NCBI GenBank assembly: GCA_016764015.1
Contig: JAESSR010000104.1
Span: 1-6,548 of the forward strand
Reading direction: 5' to 3'
DNA: 6,548 nt
Origin: Phycisphaerales bacterium
GTDB lineage: Bacteria; Planctomycetota; Phycisphaerae; Phycisphaerales; UBA1924
The notes beneath the pieces are model-generated. The model did no database searches. It saw nothing but the letters and a program-made list of their open reading frames with translations, and was not told the DNA's origin. The translations under genes were made by a program, and so were the position numbers. This document shows positions 1-5,374 of the stretch, in pieces; the first letter of the stretch is position 1, and each line of letters begins with the position of its first letter.

Positions 1-41
1 CCACACACGCGATCGCTTCGGTCATCGCAGAGAGCGAATAG
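1..41 (+). CDS. Possible C-terminal end of an upstream gene (partial)
   Basis: Reading codons from position 3 gives a short open stretch ending THAIASVIAESE and a TAG stop at 39-41, six bases before the next gene's ATG. This spacing fits the 3' end of an upstream co-directional gene in the same operon as the propeller-like gene. Only twelve codons are visible, so neither the product nor the reality of the gene can be judged. A second frame is also open through this stretch, so this is a suggestion only. Confidence 0.35.
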   Translation, partial: THAIASVIAESE

Positions 42-47
42 TCCGTC

Positions 48-1001
48 ATGCCATTACCGACTGTATTGATGACCGATGTGGTGCGATCCTCCGAACAAGG
101 CAACTCGCATGGCGGTGCGTATCTTGTGAATCTTGACACCAAATCTTTTGAGCAAGCGCTCGATTGGAACCGTGTTGATATCAACTGGGAAGGCCGCGGG
201 CAAGGGCGTGGGCTCCGTGGGATATGCTTCGTCGGTGATGATATCTATATCGCCGCCTCGGATGAGTTGTTTGTGTTCGATCAGCGGTTCAATATTCTCC
301 GTTCATTCAAGTGCGACTATCTGCATCACTGCCATGAGATTGCCTACGACGGCAAGCAATACATCTATCTCACCGCGACAAGCTACGACTCGATCCTCCG
401 GTTCGATGTTGAAGCTCAACGGTTCGATCAGGGGTGGTGGATGAGTACTGTGGATCAGATGCACGATGGAAAAGCGGTCAAAGCGATCGAAGCGGTTGCA
501 TATAACCCAAACGAGCCGGGCGGTGCTCAAGAAGGTGATACGCTGCATATCAACAATGTGCGTGTCGCGGGCAAGGTGCCTTTGTTTTCAGGGTTGTCGA
601 TGAATCTGTTGGTTGCGATTCAGGATGGGCAAGCGAAGCCATTGGCTCTCGTACCGACGACAACACACAACTGCCAACCCTTAGGCAAGGGCATTGTCAT
701 GAACTCAACTGGGCAGGATGCGGTTGTGATGGCCGATCGCCAAGGTCGGTTGATCAAACAGTTCAAATACCCTGTCTACGATGAGTCAACACTGACGAAT
801 ACCAATGTGCCGGGCGATTATGCCCGCCAGGCATTCGGGCGAGGGTTGTGTGTTGATATGGAAAATCGTTTGATGATTGCGGGGTCTTCGCCGGGGACGG
901 TGAGTGCGTTTGATGTACAATCCGAATCGATGGTGGCGAGTGTGCAGGTGAGCAATGACCTTCGAAACGCGCCTCATGGCTTAGAGCTTTGGCCTTACTA
1001 G
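48..1001 (+). CDS. Beta-propeller-like protein of unknown function, 317 aa
   Basis: I do not recognise this gene with certainty. The ATG at 48 is the first start after an in-frame TAG at 39-41; no strong ribosome binding site precedes it. The protein has no signal peptide or membrane segment and is probably cytoplasmic. It consists of short beta-strand-rich repeats such as GICFVGDDIYIAASDELFVFD (58-78, in part), IYLTATSYDSILRFDVE (106-122) and a C-terminal unit RLMIAGSSPGTVSAFDV (274-290), a pattern typical of NHL/SMP30-like or WD-like propellers. Possible metal or ligand residues are the cluster H93, H94, H96 and E97, then H167 with N169-N170, H207 and H310. The spacing of these histidine motifs and the NSTG and GRGL motifs (219-222, 264-267) recall the ~320-residue TIGR03032/DUF4915-type propellers, but I cannot confirm that. 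It lies 10 bp upstream of an acyl-activating ligase and is probably co-transcribed with it, so a role linked to acyl or lipid modification is possible but unproven. Confidence 0.8.
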   Translation: MPLPTVLMTDVVRSSEQGNSHGGAYLVNLDTKSFEQALDWNRVDINWEGRGQGRGLRGICFVGDDIYIAASDELFVFDQRFNILRSFKCDYLHHCHEIAYDGKQYIYLTATSYDSILRFDVEAQRFDQGWWMSTVDQMHDGKAVKAIEAVAYNPNEPGGAQEGDTLHINNVRVAGKVPLFSGLSMNLLVAIQDGQAKPLALVPTTTHNCQPLGKGIVMNSTGQDAVVMADRQGRLIKQFKYPVYDESTLTNTNVPGDYARQAFGRGLCVDMENRLMIAGSSPGTVSAFDVQSESMVASVQVSNDLRNAPHGLELWPY

Positions 1002-1003
1002 GA
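1000..1003 (+). promoter_or_regulatory. Ribosome binding site overlapping the upstream stop codon
   Basis: AGGA at 1000-1003 shares two bases with the TAG stop (999-1001) of the propeller-like gene and lies 8 nt before the ATG at 1012. This supports the ligase start and suggests that ribosomes finishing the first gene help start the second. Confidence 0.6.
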
Positions 1004-1011
1004 AAACACGC

Positions 1012-2490
1012 ATGAACCTTGGGATCGCATTGACAAAGAGCTTCCTTCGCAGGCCTACGCGAACATTTATGGTCGATGATACACGCTCGTATCGCGGGAT
1101 CGATCTGATGGTTGCGGGGATGCACATCGCTGATCAGGTCGATGCAAAGACATCGAAACCACGCGTTGGGATGCTGATTCCGACATCAGGGATATTCGCA
1201 GCCGCAGTGTATGGCGTGTGGATCGGTGGGCGGACGGCTGTTCCGATGAACTACTTGCTTGATGAGAAAACATTGAACTATGTGATCGACGATTGCGGGT
1301 GTGATCTGATTATCGCTTCACGCAAACTGATCGAACATATCGGATTTGTTCCCAAAGTGAAGACGATTCTGTATCTTGAGGATATGAGTTTCAAATCGCT
1401 ACCTTCGCCAAGATTGCCCAAGATGGTTTCGGGCAATGAACTCGCCGTGGTGCTGTATACCTCGGGGACATCGGGCAAGCCCAAGGGTGTGATGTTGACG
1501 CATCGAAACCTGCTCGCGAATGCCGCTCAGCTCGAAGAACATATTGGCGTGAGCACTGAAGATGTGTTCCTCGGGATCTTGCCTCAGTTCCATAGCTTCG
1601 GGCTAACAGGTTTGACGCTGATGCCGATGCTATCGGGCTGCAAGGCTGTGTATACGGCTCGGTTTGTGCCTAAGAAAATTGTCGGATTGATCCAAAAGCA
1701 TCGCCCATCGATTTACCTCGCCATTCCATCAATGTACAACGCTATGCTCACGGTCAAGAGTGCGACAGCGGAAGACTTCGCATCCTTCCGTCTGATGCTC
1801 AGTGGCGGCGAGCCGTTGCCAGAAACTGTGCGGACACGATTCGCTGAACGATTTGGGCAGCCATTGGTTGAAGCGTATGGGCTGACGGAAACCGCGCCGG
1901 GTACGAATGTTCTGTTGCCGAGCGATGATCGGGCAGGCACCGTGGGGCGTGCGCTACCAGGCGTAATCGAACGGATCATTGATCCCGCGACAGGTGCGAT
2001 CCTCCCCGCATCAACCGATGGCGAGTTGCGAATCAAAGGACCAAATGTCATGAAGGGATATCTAGGGCTCGAAGAAGAAACCCGCGAGGCGTTTGATGAG
2101 GATGGATTCTTCAAAACCGGAGACATGGCTCAGATTGATGAGGATGGATTCTTGACGATCACCGGGCGTATCAAGGAAATGATGATCGTTGGCGGCGAGA
2201 ATGTCTTCCCAAGAGAAATCGAAGAAGTTCTTAACGCCCATCCAGCAGTACATGATTCAGGGGTCATTGGGCTTGCAGATCCGATGCGTGGCGAGGTGCC
2301 GATGGGGTTTGTGGAACTCGAAGAAGATCAGTCCGCGGCTCCCGATGAGATCAAGCAATGGTGCCGAGATCGGCTCCCAGGGTACAAGGTGCCCAAGCGG
2401 ATCGAAATTATTGACGCCCTCCCCAGGAACGGCACCGGCAAGATCATGCGACGGGCATTAAAGCCAAATCTTGAATCCGCGAAGGCTTAA
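1012..2490 (+). CDS. AMP-forming acyl-CoA synthetase / acyl-acid ligase (ANL superfamily)
   Basis: This 492-residue enzyme has the full set of adenylate-forming core motifs. The phosphate-binding loop YTSGTSGKPKGVMLTH is at 149-164, the A5 motif YGLTET at 289-294, the ribose-binding TGD at 369-371, and the hinge region GRIKEMMIVGGENVFPREIE at 385-404. The C-terminal catalytic lysine is K477 in NGTGK. Such enzymes activate a carboxylic acid with ATP to an acyl-adenylate and usually pass it to coenzyme A; the hinge and C-terminal lysine are intact, so activity is expected. It is slightly shorter than typical ~520-560-residue long-chain fatty acyl-CoA ligases, with a compact N-terminus. The sequence does not tell the acid substrate: medium- or long-chain fatty acids or an aryl/hydroxy acid are all possible. 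The gene follows a propeller-like gene by 10 bp and ends 10 bp before a large inverted repeat that may end or protect the transcript. Confidence 0.93.
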   Translation: MNLGIALTKSFLRRPTRTFMVDDTRSYRGIDLMVAGMHIADQVDAKTSKPRVGMLIPTSGIFAAAVYGVWIGGRTAVPMNYLLDEKTLNYVIDDCGCDLIIASRKLIEHIGFVPKVKTILYLEDMSFKSLPSPRLPKMVSGNELAVVLYTSGTSGKPKGVMLTHRNLLANAAQLEEHIGVSTEDVFLGILPQFHSFGLTGLTLMPMLSGCKAVYTARFVPKKIVGLIQKHRPSIYLAIPSMYNAMLTVKSATAEDFASFRLMLSGGEPLPETVRTRFAERFGQPLVEAYGLTETAPGTNVLLPSDDRAGTVGRALPGVIERIIDPATGAILPASTDGELRIKGPNVMKGYLGLEEETREAFDEDGFFKTGDMAQIDEDGFLTITGRIKEMMIVGGENVFPREIEEVLNAHPAVHDSGVIGLADPMRGEVPMGFVELEEDQSAAPDEIKQWCRDRLPGYKVPKRIEIIDALPRNGTGKIMRRALKPNLESAKA

Positions 2491-2500
2491 TTCCGTTGTC

Positions 2501-2575
2501 TGGTGGGATGGGCTTCCAGCCTGTCGAGAACAACAGTTCTCTGAAGAAGAGACGGGCTGGAAGCCCATCCCACCA
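2501..2575. repeat. Long inverted repeat with nested hairpin (REP-like intergenic element)
   Basis: Left arm 2501-2525 (begins TGGTGGGATGGGCTTCC) and right arm 2551-2575 are reverse complements over 25 bp; the single difference (T2522 opposite G2554) would be a G-U pair in RNA, so the + strand transcript can pair along the whole arm. The 25-nt central part carries a second perfect dyad, GAGAAC (2526-2531) and GTTCTC (2536-2541) around an AACA loop. No T-tract follows on either strand, so it is not a standard intrinsic terminator. No flanking direct duplication is visible. Translation through it gives a spurious 71-residue frame (2496-2711). From memory, similar GGGATGGGCTTCCAGCC palindromes recur in planctomycete intergenic regions, which points to a dispersed repeat rather than a gene-specific site; copy number cannot be seen here. 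Confidence 0.9.
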
Positions 2576-2625
2576 AGCCAAGAACTTCGCCTACACTCAT
2601 GACTCATCACAAACCCAACCCCATC

Positions 2626-2629
2626 GGAG
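2626..2629 (+). promoter_or_regulatory. Ribosome binding site fixing a GTG start for transaldolase
   Basis: GGAG at 2626-2629 lies 6 nt before the GTG at 2636. The protein alignment of the family also begins at this codon (MELYIDTAN), so GTG is the start. Confidence 0.7.
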
Positions 2630-2635
2630 CCTGCT

Positions 2636-3283
2636 GTGGAACTCTATATCGACACCGCCAATCTTGACGAAATCAAAGAAGCCCATGATCTGGGAATCCT
2701 CGACGGCGTGACAACAAACCCATCGCTGATTGCCAAAGAAGGCATTGACTACGGCGTGCGTTTGGCTGAAATCTGCGAAGTTGTCACTGGTCCTGTCTCA
2801 GCCGAAGTTATAGCGACTGAGTTTGAGAAGATGGTTCCTGAAGGGTTAGATCGCGCCAAGATCGCACCCAACATTGTCGTCAAGTTGCCATGTACCCTTG
2901 ATGGTATCAAGGCGTGTAAAACGCTCTCCGATCAAGGGATTAAAACGAACATGACGCTCTGTTTCCAAGCGATGCAAGCGATGCTCGTCGCCAAAGCTGG
3001 AGCGTATCTCGTTTCGCCATTCATTGGCCGGCTCGATGATATCTCCCAAGACGGCACCGAGTTGATCGCACAGATCCGCACCATCTATGACAACTACGGC
3101 TACGAGACGAAAATCCTTGCAGCTTCCATCCGCCACCCGAAACACATGCTCGAATGTGCGTTGATTGGTGCCGATGTGGCTACCCTGCCATTAAATGTCA
3201 TCAAGCAACTCGCCAAACATCCACTTACAGATAGTGGCATCGAACGCTTCTTAGCAGATTACGCCGCAGCATTTGATAAGTGA
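2636..3283 (+). CDS. tal: Transaldolase, short TalC/Fsa-type family
   Basis: The 215-residue product matches the usual 212-220 residue length of the small class I transaldolase/fructose-6-phosphate aldolase family. It starts at GTG with the family's N-terminal signature YIDTAN (4-9), followed by DGVTTNPSL (23-31). The Schiff-base lysine is K83 in VVKLPCT; a Glu (E57, in VSAEVIA) and a Phe (F129, in VSPFIGR) occupy positions where Fsa aldolases have Gln and Tyr, which favours true transaldolase activity: transfer of a dihydroxyacetone unit between sedoheptulose-7-phosphate and glyceraldehyde-3-phosphate in the non-oxidative pentose phosphate pathway, in the cytoplasm. The C-terminal [20 protein letters not shown] stretch (161-180) and ATLP (182-185) are also family hallmarks. 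It is separated from the upstream ligase by 145 bp holding the inverted repeat, ends at its own terminator, and is convergent with ridA, so it is likely a single-gene unit. No promoter could be assigned with confidence. Confidence 0.95.
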   Translation: MELYIDTANLDEIKEAHDLGILDGVTTNPSLIAKEGIDYGVRLAEICEVVTGPVSAEVIATEFEKMVPEGLDRAKIAPNIVVKLPCTLDGIKACKTLSDQGIKTNMTLCFQAMQAMLVAKAGAYLVSPFIGRLDDISQDGTELIAQIRTIYDNYGYETKILAASIRHPKHMLECALIGADVATLPLNVIKQLAKHPLTDSGIERFLADYAAAFDK

Positions 3284-3310
3284 TCAGTTGGCCGATCCTG
3301 ATATTCATCG

Positions 3311-3330
3311 CTCCCGAAAGGGAGTTTTTC
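3311..3330 (+). terminator. Intrinsic terminator of the transaldolase gene
   Basis: CTCCC (3311-3315), a GAAA tetraloop (3316-3319) and GGGAG (3320-3324) are followed directly by TTTTTC (3325-3330). The stem is short (5 bp, plus a possible G-U pair), but the stable GNRA loop and the T-run fit a factor-independent terminator 27 bp after the tal stop. The T-run touches the ridA stop codon on the other strand. On the - strand no T-run follows the hairpin, so it should act only on tal transcripts. Confidence 0.75.
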
Positions 3331-3796
3331 ATTGAACCTCGAAAGTGAACTCGATTTCGACGGGCACATTGAGGGGTAATGCTGATACGCCAACAGCGGC
3401 CCGGGCGTGTTGGCCGACATCACCAAAGATTTCAACGAGCAGATCCGAGCAGCCATTCGCGATTTCAGGTTGGTCACCATAGCCCTGATCGCTTGCGACA
3501 AAGACACCAACGCGGATAACGCCGGTGACACGGTTGAGGTCTTCGATATGATTTTCAAGAACCGCGAGCGCGTTGAGCGTGCATTGGCGTGCGCATGCAA
3601 TAGCTATCTTTGGAGAGACCATTGACGGGACGGTTCCTTGGGCGAGCAACGAACCGTCTTTGAATGGTATCTGACCAGAAATGTGTACAAGTCGCCCACT
3701 TTGCCTTGCGGGGACATAGGAGGCGACTGGTTTTGGAGCTTGCGGGAGTTCTATGTTGAGCGTTTTGAGTGATTCGTTTGGGTTTTTTGTCTGCAT
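3329..3796 (-). CDS. RidA family protein (YjgF/YER057c/UK114), long subgroup
   Basis: The 155-residue product belongs to the RidA superfamily, in the ~150-residue subgroup rather than the ~128-residue E. coli RidA type. Family segments in order are LNIELPQAPKPVASYVPA (about 13-30), GRLVHISGQIP (34-44), QPEIANGCSDLLVEIFG (109-125), HARAAVG (130-136) and LPLNVPVEIE (140-149). R132 matches the conserved arginine that holds the substrate carboxylate in imine-hydrolysing RidA proteins. Proteins of this family hydrolyse reactive enamines/imines from PLP enzymes such as threonine dehydratase; for this subgroup the activity is less well established. I start at the ATG complementary to 3794-3796 because the family's N-terminus begins just after it; a weak AGAG lies about 9-10 nt upstream. 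The same frame stays open 122 codons further upstream, but that extension matches nothing I know. It is convergent with the transaldolase gene and divergent from the prepilin gene; no terminator is visible after its stop. Confidence 0.93.
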   Translation of the reverse strand: MQTKNPNESLKTLNIELPQAPKPVASYVPARQSGRLVHISGQIPFKDGSLLAQGTVPSMVSPKIAIACARQCTLNALAVLENHIEDLNRVTGVIRVGVFVASDQGYGDQPEIANGCSDLLVEIFGDVGQHARAAVGVSALPLNVPVEIEFTFEVQ

Positions 3797-4149
3797 TTGG
3801 TAAATCTCTGTGAAAATGGGCAAGATTTTGAGGTCGGTGGGACAGAATTGGAACATCTCGGGTTGCGATCCGAATAGGATAATGATATGCTTGCATCGCA
3901 AGTTGGCGCCGTTGGCGTCCACTGGTATTTGTGAATCGGCAAAAGAGATATCCGTCCTTATTTGGGCCTCCGATTGGAGTAAGTCCCGCTTTCCTTGATT
4001 CTGCCGAATCACACATGCCGACAACTCGGCCTTCGTGTTCACCGGGCCAATGGTGAACGATGTGTGTCTCGGCGCTGTTGCTGGGGTACTCCAATCGTAT
4101 CTGGCAGTATGTTCAACTGTCGGTGTTGACTGATATAAGGAGTCAAGGA
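3797..4149. other. Divergent intergenic spacer between ridA and prepilin gene, no gene supported
   Basis: This 353-bp stretch should hold the promoters of both divergent genes. Two - strand frames are open through most of it and a short + frame (3810-3998) exists, but none has a good ribosome binding site or a recognisable product. A small dyad, CTTGC-ATC-GCAAG, lies at 3890-3902 and could be an operator, but on length alone it may be chance. I could not place convincing -35/-10 boxes on either strand. Confidence 0.5.
4137..4142 (+). promoter_or_regulatory. Strong ribosome binding site for the prepilin-like gene
   Basis: AAGGAG at 4137-4142 lies 7 nt before the ATG at 4150. It decides between this start and an in-frame ATG 30 codons upstream at 4060, and it gives a prepilin leader of the expected short, basic kind. 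Confidence 0.85.
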
Positions 4150-5214
4150 ATGAAAAGAACAAGAAAAAATGCGTTTACGCTTATCGAACTTCTGGTGGTT
4201 ATCGCGATTATCGCGCTACTCATCGGTATCCTCTTGCCTGCTCTTGGTAAAGCCAAGCAGCGTGCAAACTCGCTCAAGGATGCAACACAAATCCGCTCAA
4301 TCATGCAGGGTTTGGTCATCTTCGCAGGCAACAACAAGGATAACTATCCACTGCCAAGCCGCGTTGACCGCAATGACAAGACCATCGAAATTGCTGAAGA
4401 TGACAACTCACAGATCAAGAACACCACAGGCAATATCTTCAGTATCTTGATCTCGCAAGGCATCATCGAAGTTGGTGTGTGCTTCAGCCCAATTGAACTC
4501 GGCAACTATGAAGAGTATGCACTTTATCAGTTTGATACACCAACCGGTGCAGTCGGTGGCAACACTGGCACTCTGAGTGAAGCACTCTGGGATCCAAACT
4601 ACAAAGCGACACCACGCGATTTAGGTGCCAATAATGGCACCATGGGTAGCTCATCACTTGATAGTAATGGCGTAGATTATGTTAATCTCCCAGGTGGTTT
4701 TAGCTATGTGCATACGCCTCCATTCAACTTCCGTCGTCCACAGTGGGCAAACACATTCGATGCTCTTGAACCAGCACTCGCAAACCGTGGTCCAGTGTAC
4801 TCCCTCCAGAGTGGCCCAGGCAATACAGATGTTTGGACACTGCTTGATGATGCAGGCACTCAGGCAAACGGAATAAACCCATTGGGACGCAACTCCATCA
4901 CACTCGCTATGAACGGCAGCCGTACAGAATGGGCTGGCAATGTTGGTTTCAATGACTCCCATGTCGCGTTCTTTAATCGTCCAGATCCCGCACAGATTGT
5001 TTGGTCGTTCACTGAACTCCAGAATGAGTTGAGAACCCAGCCAGACAATATCTTCATGAACGAAGATGATGGCAATCGTCGACTTATAGTTGACCCACCA
5101 GTATCTGATATAGTACTGTCCGGCAACGAGAACAATCGCAACGCGTTCCTCATCCAGTACTTTAGAGTCCAGGTTGATGCAAGCGAAACTTTGGTCAGCC
5201 GCTACTACGACTGA
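4150..5214 (+). CDS. Prepilin-like exported protein with N-terminal methylation/cleavage signal
   Basis: The 354-residue protein begins with a short basic leader MKRTRKNA (1-8), then FTLIELLVVIAIIALLIGILLP (9-30 in total), the class III signal recognised by prepilin peptidase. Cleavage is expected between A8 and F9, with F9 as the methylated residue and the invariant glutamate at +5 as E13. The hydrophobic helix (about 9-31) is followed by a polar helix (LGKAKQRANSLKDATQIRS, 32-50) and a long Asn/Gly-rich globular part with one cysteine (C111). Near the end, GNVGFNDSHVAFFN (263-276) resembles the G-N-x-LF-DGHV motif that closes many planctomycete prepilin-like (H-x9-DG) proteins, here with DS in place of DG. 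Such proteins act as pseudopilins or surface proteins; the exact role is unknown. Codon choice is strongly biased (17 of 20 prolines are CCA, none CCG) compared with neighbours, which suggests high expression or separate ancestry. It has a strong ribosome binding site and its own terminator, so it looks monocistronic. Confidence 0.9.
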   Translation: MKRTRKNAFTLIELLVVIAIIALLIGILLPALGKAKQRANSLKDATQIRSIMQGLVIFAGNNKDNYPLPSRVDRNDKTIEIAEDDNSQIKNTTGNIFSILISQGIIEVGVCFSPIELGNYEEYALYQFDTPTGAVGGNTGTLSEALWDPNYKATPRDLGANNGTMGSSSLDSNGVDYVNLPGGFSYVHTPPFNFRRPQWANTFDALEPALANRGPVYSLQSGPGNTDVWTLLDDAGTQANGINPLGRNSITLAMNGSRTEWAGNVGFNDSHVAFFNRPDPAQIVWSFTELQNELRTQPDNIFMNEDDGNRRLIVDPPVSDIVLSGNENNRNAFLIQYFRVQVDASETLVSRYYD

Positions 5215-5230
5215 TCTGACAACTGATTCT

Positions 5231-5250
5231 TTCTTGGCCTTTGCCAAGAA
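5231..5250 (+). other. Short 3'-UTR hairpin after the prepilin-like gene
   Basis: TTCTTGGC (5231-5238) and GCCAAGAA (5243-5250) form a perfect 8-bp stem with a CTTT loop, 16 bp after the stop codon. An alternative outer pairing, GATTCT (5225-5230) with AGAATC (5247-5252), is possible. No T-run follows, so it is not itself a terminator; it may shield the mRNA 3' end. Confidence 0.6.
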
Positions 5251-5264
5251 TCTATAATCAATGC

Positions 5265-5303
5265 AAAGCCCCGCAACTTCATTGGTGCGGGGCTTTCTTA
5301 TTT
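5265..5303 (+). terminator. Intrinsic terminator of the prepilin-like gene
   Basis: AAAGCCCCGCA (5265-5275) and TGCGGGGCTTT (5286-5296) form a perfect 11-bp GC-rich stem with a 10-nt loop, followed by the T-rich CTTATTT (5297-5303). This is the clearest terminator in the window. Because the stem ends in AAA/TTT, weaker action on the - strand is also possible, though no gene there needs it. Confidence 0.9.
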
Positions 5304-5374
5304 GCTCACGCTATTTCTACAGAGTTGATGATCGCGATGGCACATGATGATCGAATCGGATAGTGTATTGTCCC

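Noticed and set aside
9..16. GCGATCGC palindrome, the HIP1 motif of cyanobacteria
   Set aside because: This is the only copy I noticed, and GATC/CGAT-rich words are common throughout the coding sequence, so it carries no signal.
2496..2711. 71-codon + strand frame over the inverted repeat
   Set aside because: It is translated from the palindrome (both arms give GFQPV- and AGSPSH-like peptides) and overlaps the transaldolase start in another frame.
3555..4094. 179-codon - strand frame overlapping ridA
   Set aside because: Its C-terminal half is the shadow of ridA in another frame and the rest has no recognisable domain or ribosome binding site.
4101..4117. TGGCA-containing stretch upstream of the prepilin gene as a sigma-54 promoter
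   Set aside because: The GG has AA rather than GC at the required 10-nt spacing, so the -24/-12 pattern is not met.
4060..4149. N-terminal extension of the prepilin-like gene from ATG 4060
   Set aside because: A strong AAGGAG lies just before ATG 4150, and the later start gives a short basic prepilin leader as the family requires.
4654..5247. 197-codon - strand frame opposite the prepilin gene
   Set aside because: It lies almost wholly antisense to a well-supported gene, and its length follows from that gene's biased codons. The product is Cys/Trp-rich and unlike any known family.
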